Origin: Gammaproteobacteria bacterium
Lineage (GTDB): Bacteria > Pseudomonadota > Gammaproteobacteria > Pseudomonadales > Pseudomonadaceae
NCBI GenBank assembly: GCA_903970465.1
Contig: CAJCIO010000016.1
Coordinates: 20,560 to 84,559, forward strand
Direction: 5' to 3'
Length of the DNA stretch: 64,000 bases
Of the stretch, positions 31,520-38,831 are shown one piece after another. The notes under the pieces are model-generated. The model saw nothing but the letters and a program-made list of their open reading frames with translations, searched no databases and was not told the DNA's origin. How positions within the stretch are numbered: the stretch's first letter is position 1; each line of letters begins with the position of its first letter. The position numbers and the translations under genes are program-made.

Positions 31520-31556
31520 AATATGCACGATGGATTGCATTGCAATTTGCATGATG
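31520..31556. repeat. Imperfect direct repeat rich in TGCA
   Basis: AATATGCACGATG (31520-31532) and AATTTGCATGATG (31544-31556) are 24 bp apart, and the palindrome ATTGCATTGCAAT lies between them. It is upstream of the reverse-strand small genes and could be a regulator site. Confidence 0.4.
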
Positions 31557-31620
31557 ACCTTCAGCGCTGCTTGCCTGAACGGCATCTGGCGTAGAAAAAA
31601 TCGAGGTGTAACGGGCGCGG

Positions 31621-31638
31621 TGTAGGAGATCTCCTACA
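31621..31638. promoter_or_regulatory. Perfect 18-bp palindrome resembling a GacA box
   Basis: TGTAGGAGATCTCCTACA is fully symmetric. It matches the GacA upstream activating sequence TGTAAG-N6-CTTACA except for one symmetric change in each half, and keeps the central AT. Its centre lies about 65 bp upstream of the predicted start site of the tRNA-Arg(CCT) promoter. The palindrome is certain; the regulator is inferred. Confidence 0.5.
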
Positions 31639-31659
31639 AGCGAAAAACGTGCAAGGCGC

Positions 31660-31688
31660 ATGACAAACCGACCGTTCGCCGGTACCAT
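31660..31688 (+). promoter_or_regulatory. Probable promoter of tRNA-Arg(CCT)
   Basis: ATGACA (31660-31665) and TACCAT (31683-31688) are separated by 17 bp, giving a start site near 31695 and a 45-nt leader before the tRNA. Confidence 0.5.
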
Positions 31689-31739
31689 GCACGCCGTCCG
31701 TCGCGTCGCGCAGCCTTGCTCGACATGTCAGCGCTTTGC

Positions 31740-31811
31740 GTCCTTGTAGTTCAACGGATAGAACGGGGCCCTCCTAAGGCTCAGATGCAGGTTCGATTCC
31801 TGCCGGGGACA
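31740..31811 (+). tRNA. tRNA-Arg (anticodon CCT)
   Basis: 72 nt to the discriminator base. Acceptor GTCCTTG/CGGGGAC (two G-T pairs), anticodon stem GGGCC/GGCTC, loop CTCCTAA giving CCT for AGG codons. The gene ends ACAT, so the CCA tail is not encoded, unlike the other tRNAs here. It needs post-transcriptional CCA addition. Confidence 0.93.
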
Positions 31812-32149
31812 CATCCTTCGTTGGCTCGCCCCTGAGCCAGCGCATCTTCGGTATCGACGCACCGCCCAGCTGCCTTCACAGTGCCTGCACTCGATCGCCG
31901 ACTGTAGCGAGTCGCAGAGGGTCCGATGCCGCGACCTCTCGATTCCCACAGACCGGTTGCAGTGGCAACTGGTCGCGCAGCCGTGCCTCGCTATGCGCCT
32001 GACTACGCAGCGAAACCGCAGATAGCCGATCAAGCAAATCCACCAAGCCACCCAGGCCGTTAAAACTTCTGCTCCACAGTCAGGGTCTAGACTCAAGCCA
32101 GCTATCTTTCGATAGCACAGGACCCTAAAACTGTATGGAGATAGACCTG
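31812..32149. other. Intergenic region after tRNA-Arg(CCT)
   Basis: 338 bp with one imperfect hairpin (GACCGGTTGC with GGCAACTGGTC, about 31955-31978). No convincing gene. A reverse-strand open frame here only translates the antisense of the tRNA. No integrase and no repeat of the tRNA 3' end were found, so I see no inserted island. Confidence 0.6.
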
Positions 32150-32542
32150 ATGAGCTTGTTCAGCACCATCCTCGAGAAACTGGGCCTCGCCCCGCACCCC
32201 GCTGCCACAGCCGACGCCCCCGCATCGACGCCGGACACCACCGCCCCAACTGACGGTGGCAGTTCCGCACCCGCCGCCCTCAGCGACGTAGACGTGGCGG
32301 CCAAGCTCGAGAGTCTGGCCGCCAACCACAGCGAGAAACTCAACTGGCGCAAGTCTATCGTCGACCTGCTCAAGCTGCTTGATATCGACAGCAGCCTGAC
32401 CGCGCGCAAAGCCTTGGCCGATGAATTGAAGTACACCGGTTCCAAGGATGACACCGCCGAGATGAACATCTGGCTGCACTCTGCCGTTTTGAAAAAACTT
32501 GCTGATAATGGCGGCATAGTACCGGCTGAGTTTCTGGGCTGA
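32150..32542 (+). CDS. DUF3597 family protein
   Basis: 130 aa. MSLFSTILEKLGLAPHP begins the protein, then a Pro/Ala/Thr-rich linker (about 20-45). A helical C-terminal domain follows (DVDVAAKLESLAANHSEKLNWRKSIVDLLKLL, then SLTARKALADELKYTG), which matches DUF3597. The ATG at 32150 has GGAG 9 nt upstream; an in-frame ATG five codons earlier lacks one. DUF3597 proteins resemble LysM-associated stress proteins, but their function is unknown. Confidence 0.85.
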   Translation: MSLFSTILEKLGLAPHPAATADAPASTPDTTAPTDGGSSAPAALSDVDVAAKLESLAANHSEKLNWRKSIVDLLKLLDIDSSLTARKALADELKYTGSKDDTAEMNIWLHSAVLKKLADNGGIVPAEFLG

Positions 32543-32548
32543 GGTTGG

Positions 32549-32884
32549 CTAGAGGCCACCGCTCTGAGCATCGGCGCTCAAGGATTGGTACCATTGCGCA
32601 TAAGGCGTGTTATGGACCTGGTACCTGTTGAAATCTGGGCTGCCGTCCTGCCACCACACCTGGCCTCTTTCGCCCAGCGCCAGCTTGGCGCTGTGTACTT
32701 GTCCTCGGGCAGCCTTCAACCCCTCAGGATCAACTGAAGCTTTCGCCGCCTTGACCGCACGCCGAGCCGCCATCAAGTCTGCGACCAGACGCTGTCGTTC
32801 CTCTTCATCCAGCGCAGGGTTCGTGCAACGCCAAAGTTGGTTCTTGACCACAAAATAGCGGCCATCCGGGGTAGTGGGATGCAT
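32549..32884 (-). CDS. Conserved hypothetical protein
   Basis: 111 aa, soluble, charged. It begins MHPTTPDGRYFVVKNQLWRC. The middle is helical and basic (LVADLMAARRAVKAAKASVD), and the end is Trp/Tyr-rich (GQVWWQDGSPDFNRYQ). The start is the ATG at 32884 with AGGA upstream; an in-frame extension further back is antisense to the VOC gene and unlikely. Such proteins recur in pseudomonads, but I know no function. Confidence 0.75.
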   Translation of the reverse strand: MHPTTPDGRYFVVKNQLWRCTNPALDEEERQRLVADLMAARRAVKAAKASVDPEGLKAARGQVHSAKLALGERGQVWWQDGSPDFNRYQVHNTPYAQWYQSLSADAQSGGL

Positions 32885-32953
32885 AGCAATGGGTCCTGTC
32901 GTTTCAACAGCCTTAGAATCATCAGACCCCTCAATCACAAAAAGACGCACCTC

Positions 32954-33334
32954 ATGATCGATCATCTTGATCACCTTGTTCTCACCACTATCAACGTCGA
33001 TGCCTGCAAAGACTTCTATACCCGGATCCTTGGCATGCGCCTTGAATCTTTCGGCCAGGGCCGCCTTGCCTTTCACTTCGGCGAGCAGAAAATCAACGTG
33101 CACGTGCGCGGTCACGAGATCGATCCGAAGGCCCATCTGCCAGTCCCCGGTGCATTGGATCTGTGCTTTATCGCCAGCATCCCCCTGGACCACGTCATCA
33201 AGCACCTGAACGAGCAGAACTGGCCCATCCTCGAAGGCCCGGTGCCACGCACGGGGGCTACCGGACCGATCCGTTCGGTGTATGTTCGCGACCCTGATCT
33301 GAATCTGATCGAGATCGCAGAAAGAACGGCCTGA
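32954..33334 (+). CDS. VOC family (glyoxalase/dioxygenase-like) protein
   Basis: 126 aa, one VOC domain made of two beta-alpha-beta-beta-beta modules. Metal-ligand candidates are H4 or H7 near the N-terminus (MIDHLDHLVL), the middle His in FHFGEQKINVHV, and the final Glu in DLNLIEIAERTA. This group includes glyoxalase-like and fosfomycin/bleomycin resistance-like proteins; the substrate cannot be told. The gene is divergent from the hypothetical gene at 32549. Confidence 0.88.
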   Translation: MIDHLDHLVLTTINVDACKDFYTRILGMRLESFGQGRLAFHFGEQKINVHVRGHEIDPKAHLPVPGALDLCFIASIPLDHVIKHLNEQNWPILEGPVPRTGATGPIRSVYVRDPDLNLIEIAERTA

Positions 33335-33335
33335 T

Positions 33336-33520
33336 CAACGCAACCCGAGTTCATCCAGCAGCCCCTTCTTGAACCCATCCGCTGGAGGATCTCGCCGGGG
33401 TGAGCCGGGCACACTGACGCCTGCATCACCCGACCGTCTAGCCACCGAAGCATGCCCCGATGCTTCGGTTTCCCCTTCCTGAACGGCACCTGTCGCCTTC
33501 GCGGATTTTTGCCACCGTGA
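33336..33520 (-). pseudogene. Possible remnant of a reverse-strand gene
   Basis: An open frame without a good start reads through this stretch on the reverse strand and ends GFKKGLLDELGLR at a TGA next to the VOC gene. An upstream in-frame TGA closes it at about 60 codons. A second frame shows AHPGEILQRMGS, which resembles the start of HigA-type antitoxins. I can only say that it may be decayed coding sequence. Confidence 0.25.
33445..33471 (+). terminator. Hairpin after the VOC gene
   Basis: CCGAAGCAT / ATGCTTCGG perfect 9-bp stem, 6-nt loop, followed by TTT. It lies about 110 bp after the VOC stop. Confidence 0.6.
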
Positions 33521-33601
33521 TCACCGCCCCCCATACACTCCTACCGCATATTCGCGCAATCAATCCGCTAGCCCTCGTCTTTTTCGACGGCGCTGCCACG
33601 G

Positions 33602-34339
33602 ATGGAAATCAACCCAGCTTGCCCCTATCACTTTTGCGAGATCGGCGCCTTGGCAACCATTCCCACACTGGCAGTAGCAAATAAGTCTCAGTGGATCACC
33701 AGCGGCTGGATCAAACGGACGATCTTCATCCTGGCGTTAGCGATGGTGGCCGGGGCCGTGACGCTCTACCACATGTGGCCGGTCTCACCGATCAATCTGA
33801 GCACCGCGAGCCCGGCGGTACGGGCTGATCTGTTGGCACGCTGGAAAGCCGGCAACGTGATCGTGCTGATCCGCCATGGCGAGCGCTGCGATTATTCCAC
33901 CCATCCGTGCATGGGCTCGGCCGACGGCATCACCTGGATCGGCAACGACGTGGCCGAGCGCGTCGGCGTGCAGTTCGCCAACCTTGGCGTGCACGACGCC
34001 GATATCTTCACCAGCCCCTTGCCGCGCACCACGCAGACGGCACAAGCGCTCTTTCATCAGGCGATCACGGAAAAGGATTGGGTGGTGCGCTGCGACGTCA
34101 ATATGACCGCCGATATCAAGGCGCACAAGATCGCCGGTCGCAACATGCTGTTGGTGACCCACAGCGGATGTATCCGTCGTGTGGATGCGCGGCTGGGCTT
34201 TCCCCACGCCCGGGAGGCTGAATACGCCAGCGCGTTGTTCCTGACCATCGGCAGTAACGGCAAGGTCAAGCTGCTGGGCACTCTCAACCCCGACGACTGG
34301 GCGCGGATGTCCAATACCCCTGCGGCTCCGGGGAATTGA
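33602..34339 (+). CDS. Histidine phosphatase family protein, PmrG/Ais-like
   Basis: 245 aa. An N-terminal membrane anchor (about residues 37-56, RTIFILALAMVAGAVTLYH) precedes a phosphoglycerate-mutase-type fold with the catalytic RHGE at 91-94 and the second His at H187 (VTHSGC). The TSPLPRTTQTAQ block is also conserved. The closest known group by motif is the Ais/PmrG lipopolysaccharide core heptose(II)-phosphate phosphatase. The start at 33602 has a weak ribosome site, and the true start may be nearer the membrane segment. Confidence 0.75.
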   Translation: MEINPACPYHFCEIGALATIPTLAVANKSQWITSGWIKRTIFILALAMVAGAVTLYHMWPVSPINLSTASPAVRADLLARWKAGNVIVLIRHGERCDYSTHPCMGSADGITWIGNDVAERVGVQFANLGVHDADIFTSPLPRTTQTAQALFHQAITEKDWVVRCDVNMTADIKAHKIAGRNMLLVTHSGCIRRVDARLGFPHAREAEYASALFLTIGSNGKVKLLGTLNPDDWARMSNTPAAPGN

Positions 34340-34831
34340 AGCCAGCGGTTGGCTGTATTTACAGCAGATGCCGTTGCACGGCTTCGTTCAGCGGTCTGTA
34401 CGCACTGGTTGCGCTGGGCAATGAGCGAGCGGCCGATGGCGGTACTCGTCGCTGCATTGATACCCGCTGCTGACACCACCCCATCGGCGACTTGTGCGGT
34501 GCGTGGGCTGCCGATTGGCGCGGGGTGCGGCGGGGCGCCCAATGGGCCGGTGACCTTGGAGGACGCGTAGCCGGCCGACAACACAGCGGCGAGCAGGGCG
34601 GTAGCCTTGGAGATCGCTATCAACAAAAAATATCTTTTTAAATGAATGACCCAGGGCAAAGTGTCGCCAGCCGGAAGGGGAAGTTCAGGAAAGTAGTGTC
34701 GATTTCATGGAGATTCAGGCAGGGTAGGCATCCTGAATTTGTGGCGAGCCAGGCGACCGTGCCAATGCGCCTGCCTTTAGTTGGGCCGCTGTGCCCATCA
34801 AGAATTGAAACCCTGCTTAGAGGTCAAGGAA
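34340..34831. other. Region with only doubtful open frames
   Basis: Between the phosphatase and GNAT genes. On the reverse strand a frame open from 34659 (TTG start) reads like a signal peptide (KRYFLLIAISKATALLAAVL) followed by a small Ala-rich protein, but it runs on antisense through the phosphatase gene to 34057. A 73-codon forward frame (34349-34570) lies opposite. Neither has a good ribosome site. I see no RNA gene. Confidence 0.4.
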
Positions 34832-35323
34832 ATGGATGCACCCGATGTTCTGGTCTTGCAAGCGAGCTACAGCAACCCGCTGCACGCCAAGTCGCTCGGT
34901 TTTTTGCTCGATCAATATGCCCGGGATGTCATGGGTGGCGGGGCTGGCGTGTCACTCGACGTGCAGGAGCACCTGGCGATCGAGTTGAGCAAGCGGCCAC
35001 ATGCCTTCAGCGTGCTGGCGTTCGTCGCGGGTGAGCCGGTAGGCATGGTCAACTGCTTCGAAGGGTTTTCGACCTTCGCCTGCCGACCACTGGTCAACAT
35101 TCACGATGTGGTGGTGCTGGAAGATTTTCGTGGCCTGGGCATTTCCCAGAAGATGCTCGCCGAAGTCGAGAAAATCGCTCGCCAGCGAGGTTGCTGCAAG
35201 CTGACCCTGGAAGTTCTCGAAGGCAATACCGCGGCCCAGGCGGCGTATCGCAAGCTGGGCTATGCCGGGTATGAACTGGATCCGACGATGGGCCAGGCGA
35301 TGTTTTGGCAGAAGGCGTTGTAG
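34832..35323 (+). CDS. GNAT family N-acetyltransferase
   Basis: 163 aa. The acetyl-CoA binding motif A lies in VVVLEDFRGLGISQKMLAEVEKIA (Q/RxxGxG/A type, about residues 93-116), followed by motif B (NTAAQAAYRKLGYAGYEL). The start at 34832 follows AAGGA. The substrate is unknown. It stands alone between weakly characterised neighbours. Confidence 0.88.
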   Translation: MDAPDVLVLQASYSNPLHAKSLGFLLDQYARDVMGGGAGVSLDVQEHLAIELSKRPHAFSVLAFVAGEPVGMVNCFEGFSTFACRPLVNIHDVVVLEDFRGLGISQKMLAEVEKIARQRGCCKLTLEVLEGNTAAQAAYRKLGYAGYELDPTMGQAMFWQKAL

Positions 35324-35371
35324 TATTTGCTGATCTGATCGTTGGGCTCAAGGTGAGCGGACGGCCGAGCG

Positions 35372-35608
35372 TCAGGAAGCCTGCTCTGCCTCTTCCCCCT
35401 TGAGGATCGCCTTCACCCGGCCTTCAATGGACTGGCGCTCTTCCTGAGTCAGGACTCCGCGATCCCACAACTCCATCGCCGCAGAAAGAATCCAGCCGTG
35501 ATAGAAGGCCTTGGACAGGTCGCGCTCTTCGACTGCCAGCGCTTCCAGCAAGGCTTCGAGTTGCAGGAGTTTGCGTGCCTTGATGGCTTCGGGTGTTTCG
35601 ATGGTCAT
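35372..35608 (-). CDS. Conserved small helical protein
   Basis: 78 aa, predicted mostly helical and acidic (MTIETPEAIKARKLLQLEAL, DLSKAFYHGWILSAAMELWD, ending ILKGEEAEQAS). The ATG at 35608 has GGAA upstream; 21 further codons in frame before it look non-coding. No recognised domain. Possibly an operon mate of the next reverse-strand gene, 102 bp upstream. Confidence 0.6.
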   Translation of the reverse strand: MTIETPEAIKARKLLQLEALLEALAVEERDLSKAFYHGWILSAAMELWDRGVLTQEERQSIEGRVKAILKGEEAEQAS

Positions 35609-35710
35609 CGGATTTCCGTTTGCTGAATGAATGCTCGAAGGGAGCGTCGGCTCCCTTTTCGCGGACATCATATTACGTAGCGTCGACGCTCTGCGACCAG
35701 GAACGGTCGA

Positions 35711-35938
35711 CTAGTTCCCATCCGCCACCTTGCGCTCGATCTCGGCAGTCTTCTGCTCAAGCGTTTCGACGTCCTGCTCCTTGGCCTGGGTCGAGGTCGG
35801 GGTGATGATTTCGTCTACGGCGCGAGTGCTCTCGTCGTCGTCCTTCAGGTCGCGCTCGACCACGTTCACCGGCTTGCCGGAAGTGTCGGTGGGCGGCGCG
35901 TCGGTCTGATTGGCTTTGAAGCTGTCGTTGGTGCTCAT
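35711..35938 (-). CDS. Small acidic hydrophilic protein
   Basis: 75 aa, rich in Asp, Glu, Thr and Lys, without hydrophobic segments (MSTNDSFKANQTDAPPTDTS, ending AEIERKVADGN). It is probably disordered with a short helical C-terminus. A GAGGA precedes the ATG at 35938. Stress-related small proteins of pseudomonads often look like this, but no family is recognised. Confidence 0.6.
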   Translation of the reverse strand: MSTNDSFKANQTDAPPTDTSGKPVNVVERDLKDDDESTRAVDEIITPTSTQAKEQDVETLEQKTAEIERKVADGN

Positions 35939-35990
35939 GGGTATATCCTCGGTGGGTCTGGTCATTGGATGGACCCAGGGCGCCGTAGTT

Positions 35991-36089
35991 CTAGAATTCT
36001 TCACTGGGAGACGACGGGCGCCCGTGCAAGGCACGCTTGTGGTTCAGCCAGGCATCTTGAAGCGCCATTAACAGGAGAGAGATAGCCAT
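35991..36089 (-). CDS. Short ORF (32 aa) with near-ideal Shine-Dalgarno
   Basis: An ATG at 36089 is preceded by AAGGAGG at 5-nt spacing, the strongest ribosome site in the window. It encodes 32 residues: a hydrophobic start (MAISLLLMALQDAWL), a basic patch (NHKRALHGR) and an acidic end (SPSEEF), stopped by TAG. The small acidic gene at 35938 follows 52 bp downstream on the same strand. It could be a real small protein or a leader. No homologue is known to me. Confidence 0.45.
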   Translation of the reverse strand: MAISLLLMALQDAWLNHKRALHGRPSSPSEEF

Positions 36090-36101
36090 GGCGGCCTCCT
36101 T

Positions 36102-36578
36102 GTGTGTTTTGCGGAAAGGGGTTCAGTGAGAGCGATGATGCCCGCGCGCCGCTTTGAAGAAAAACGAACGCCGATGATGACGATTATCGATTGCGCTGAT
36201 GCTTGCGCTGAATCATCCGGCGACGAATTCGCTGCGCCCGCAACTGTTTCCCGAGGGCGGCCACGGGGTGCCGAGCTTAAATCTTCGTTCATATTCGATG
36301 GCAGCAAGCTGGCGCATTTCAATTTCGTTGGCGACTCGGTGCTCGGACAGGACGCCAATCTTGAGGCCGGCAGCATCGTCTGTAACTACCGAAACGAACG
36401 CGCCGACAAGACGGTCTACGTGCGTGTTGGTGAGCAGCTGCACAGTACGGGGCTTGAAAAGTTCGGTGGGTTGCTGGGAGATCACACCAGAATCGGCGCC
36501 AATGCCGTGTTGGCGCCGGGGGCGGTGCTGATGGCCCATACGGTAATCCCACGTATGACGTTGCACGATCTGCAGTGA
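36102..36578 (+). pseudogene. Truncated left-handed beta-helix acyltransferase-like gene
   Basis: From about 36290 on, the frame encodes a hexapeptide-repeat segment (AHFNFVGDSVLGQDANLEAG, VCNYRNERADK, GDHTRIGANAVLAPGAVL) like the C-terminal part of GlmU/LpxA-type transferases. The N-terminal part does not match, and a neighbouring frame at 36199 carries NHPATNSLRPQLFPEGGHG, which suggests a frameshift. The intact protein would be over 200 aa, and most of its N-terminal domain is missing. I read it as a decayed gene. Confidence 0.6.
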
Positions 36579-36713
36579 GTCAACGCCAGCGTCTGACGAA
36601 CATCCTCATCACTGCCATCGATACCTGTAATTCATGCAAATCTCATGATTCTTTGCACCTCCCGGGCGTAGGCTGGTCACAACCTTGAATACTTCGGCGT
36701 AGGGAGCCTTGTG

Positions 36714-36989
36714 ATGACCAACGTGACTTTGAGTGTTTCGTTCCCCGAGTTCGGCAGAAATTACTTTGCCCAGAATGTGGTGATGCGTAGCCATGCACCG
36801 CTGATCGAGGATGATCGTTTCGACGTGTTTCTAATTCCCGCTGCCGAACGCCATTTCAGCAATGGTGTGGTCGGTTTTCACGACCAATTTCGTTTTCTCA
36901 GTGATGTGCTCGATGCGCATATGACTGAAACCGAGAGCGCCAACACGGCTCGGCAGGCGCAACGTCCGGCACAGAGCCAGCGTCTTTAA
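36714..36989 (+). CDS. Hypothetical small protein
   Basis: 91 aa, soluble, without hydrophobic segments. It starts MTNVTLSVSFPEFGRNYFAQ and ends in a Gln/Arg-rich tail (NTARQAQRPAQSQRL). The ATG at 36714 follows AGGGAG; a GTG directly before it is also possible. No domain recognised. It lies alone, 133 bp before panE. Confidence 0.55.
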   Translation: MTNVTLSVSFPEFGRNYFAQNVVMRSHAPLIEDDRFDVFLIPAAERHFSNGVVGFHDQFRFLSDVLDAHMTETESANTARQAQRPAQSQRL

Positions 36990-37122
36990 AATTCTGGCGA
37001 TCCAGTGCGGCGAGCGGGATTCTTGCGATAGTGGGCGACAGCTTCTACAGTGTCTTGCGTGCATATGCCCCTGAAAGCAGGCGACGTGGCTTTTTGTCAT
37101 TTCGCAACAAGGACCTCTCTCG

Positions 37123-38043
37123 ATGCGCATTCTGATCATTGGCGCCGGTGCCACCGGCGGCTTCTTCGGCTCTCGTCTGGCTCAGGCCGGGCGCGACGTG
37201 ACCTTTCTGGTACGCCCCAAGCGCGCAGCACAATTGGCCGAGCACGGCCTGCAGGTACTCAGCCCGTCGGGTGATACCTGCATTTCCCCACAGTATTTGA
37301 CGGCTGATCAGCTTGATAAGCCTTTTGACGTGATCATCCTCGCCGTCAAGGCCTACGCCCTGGACAGTGCGCTGGCCGACATGGCGCCCGCGATAGGCCC
37401 GCAGACACTGGTGATGCCGCTGCTCAATGGCATGCGTCATATCGACGTTATCACCGAGCGTTTCGGTGCCGGCGTTTTGATCGGCGGGGTGTGCAAGATC
37501 ATCGCCGAGGTCGATAGCGAGGGGCGGATTATCCAGCGTGGCGCCATCAATCATCTGGCCTATGGCGAACTGGACGGTCAGCCCTCCGAGCGCACCGCGC
37601 GCCTGCACGACTTGCTCAGTGATGCGGGTTTCGACACCACCTTGAGCACGGCGATCAAACAGGCGCTGTGGGACAAGTGGGTGCTGCTGGCATCGCTGGG
37701 GAGCATCAATGCGCTGACACGCGGCACCATTGGTGAGGTCGCAGAGGTGGAGGGCGGGCAGGCGTTTGCCAAGCGATTGATCGATGAAGTGGTGGCGATT
37801 ATCTCGGCGGTCGGTGCCACGCCGGATCCCGCTGGACTGGCACAGGCCCGTGAGTTCCTGACGCAGGAAGGTTCCAGACAAACGTCGTCGATGTACCGGG
37901 ATCTCTGCGCTGGCGCACCGATCGAGGCGCAGCAGATCGTAGGCGATCTACTGCGTCGCGGTCAGGAGGCGAATATCGATACGCCGCTGTTGTCAGCGGC
38001 GTATGTCAACTTGCAGGTCTATCAGCAACGCCTGCCAGCCTGA
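37123..38043 (+). CDS. panE: 2-dehydropantoate 2-reductase (ketopantoate reductase)
   Basis: 306 aa. The NADPH-binding GAGATGGFFG lies at residues 7-16, and the C-terminal helical domain has the KWVLLASLGSINALTRG and EAQQIVGDLLRRG blocks typical of the ApbA/PanE family. It reduces ketopantoate to pantoate in pantothenate synthesis. Pseudomonads often carry several paralogues, so this copy may act on another 2-oxo acid. It converges with the DJ-1/PfpI gene, 5 bp apart. Confidence 0.88.
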   Translation: MRILIIGAGATGGFFGSRLAQAGRDVTFLVRPKRAAQLAEHGLQVLSPSGDTCISPQYLTADQLDKPFDVIILAVKAYALDSALADMAPAIGPQTLVMPLLNGMRHIDVITERFGAGVLIGGVCKIIAEVDSEGRIIQRGAINHLAYGELDGQPSERTARLHDLLSDAGFDTTLSTAIKQALWDKWVLLASLGSINALTRGTIGEVAEVEGGQAFAKRLIDEVVAIISAVGATPDPAGLAQAREFLTQEGSRQTSSMYRDLCAGAPIEAQQIVGDLLRRGQEANIDTPLLSAAYVNLQVYQQRLPA

Positions 38044-38048
38044 CGGCT

Positions 38049-38612
38049 TTACGCAGCCTCGAGGGCGGCGGCGATGGCTTCGTTGAATGCCGGGATGTCT
38101 TTGGGGGTGCGCGAGGTGATCAGCGTCCAGCCGTTGGCCGGGCACTGTTTGACCTCCGCATCCACCCAGCCGGCGGCGTCGGCATTGACCAAGTCAGTCT
38201 TGATGCTAGGGTAGGACGTCAGCGTCTTGCCGGCGATCACTCCGGCATTCACCAGCAGCCACGGTCCGTGGCAAATCGCGGCAACCGTCTTGCCCGCGTC
38301 AGCGAATTCATTGACCAGGCGCTGGGCATTTTCGTCGAGGCGCAGGGTGTCGGCGTTCACCGTACCGCCCGGAATCACCAGCGCATCGAATTCCGAGGCA
38401 TGCAGCCCGGCGAGGGCGGCTTGGGATTCATAGGTGCGATCCTTTTCGGTGTCCTGCACGAAGGTCTGGGTGGTGCCGCCATCACTCGAGCCGTGAGTCA
38501 CCGCTGCACCTAACGCCCGCAGCGCTTCCATCGGCTTGACCAGTTCGTCACGTTCTATGCCGGTGTTGGAGGTGATGATGAGGATTTTCTTGCCGCTGAG
38601 ACGGTTGCTCAT
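38049..38612 (-). CDS. DJ-1/PfpI family protein (YhbO-like)
   Basis: 187 aa. The nucleophile elbow AAICHGPW contains the reactive C114 and H115; an acidic partner lies near the N-terminus (E20 in TGIERDEL). The GTLTSYPSIKTDL-like and GWTLITSRTPKDIPAF blocks are typical of the PfpI/YhbO subgroup, which protects cells against glyoxal and oxidative damage. Known members of this subgroup act as glyoxalases or deglycases. The ATG at 38612 is followed by a conserved SGKKILIITS strand. Confidence 0.9.
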   Translation of the reverse strand: MSNRLSGKKILIITSNTGIERDELVKPMEALRALGAAVTHGSSDGGTTQTFVQDTEKDRTYESQAALAGLHASEFDALVIPGGTVNADTLRLDENAQRLVNEFADAGKTVAAICHGPWLLVNAGVIAGKTLTSYPSIKTDLVNADAAGWVDAEVKQCPANGWTLITSRTPKDIPAFNEAIAAALEAA

Positions 38613-38831
38613 GGTGTGGACTCCGTTTTCGGTTCTGATGAGGAAACAGGTCGCGCGGCCCTGTGAATGACCGGCGCGTTACAGATGGGAGGCCAGGGCG
38701 ATTTTGAAAGTTCAGCTGGATCGGCGGGGCGTCGGACGAGGGGTTTGCGTGATCATGCCAAACGGCCCGCGTGCATTTACCGCCACTGCGCGGCTAGTAT
38801 GCGCACATTCGCTCTCCAGTCAGGACCCCCC

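Noticed and set aside
31621..31740. RsmX/Y/Z-type sRNA downstream of the GacA-like palindrome
   Set aside because: Neither strand has the several GGA motifs in hairpin loops, nor the terminator, expected of such an RNA.
31728..32096. Reverse-strand open frame of 122 codons ending ESNLHLSLRRAPFYPLNY
   Set aside because: The conserved-looking part is only the antisense of tRNA-Arg(CCT); the rest has no protein character.
31740..36600. Genomic island inserted at tRNA-Arg(CCT)
   Set aside because: The region is rich in small unknown genes, but there is no integrase and I found no second copy of the tRNA 3' end as an attachment site.
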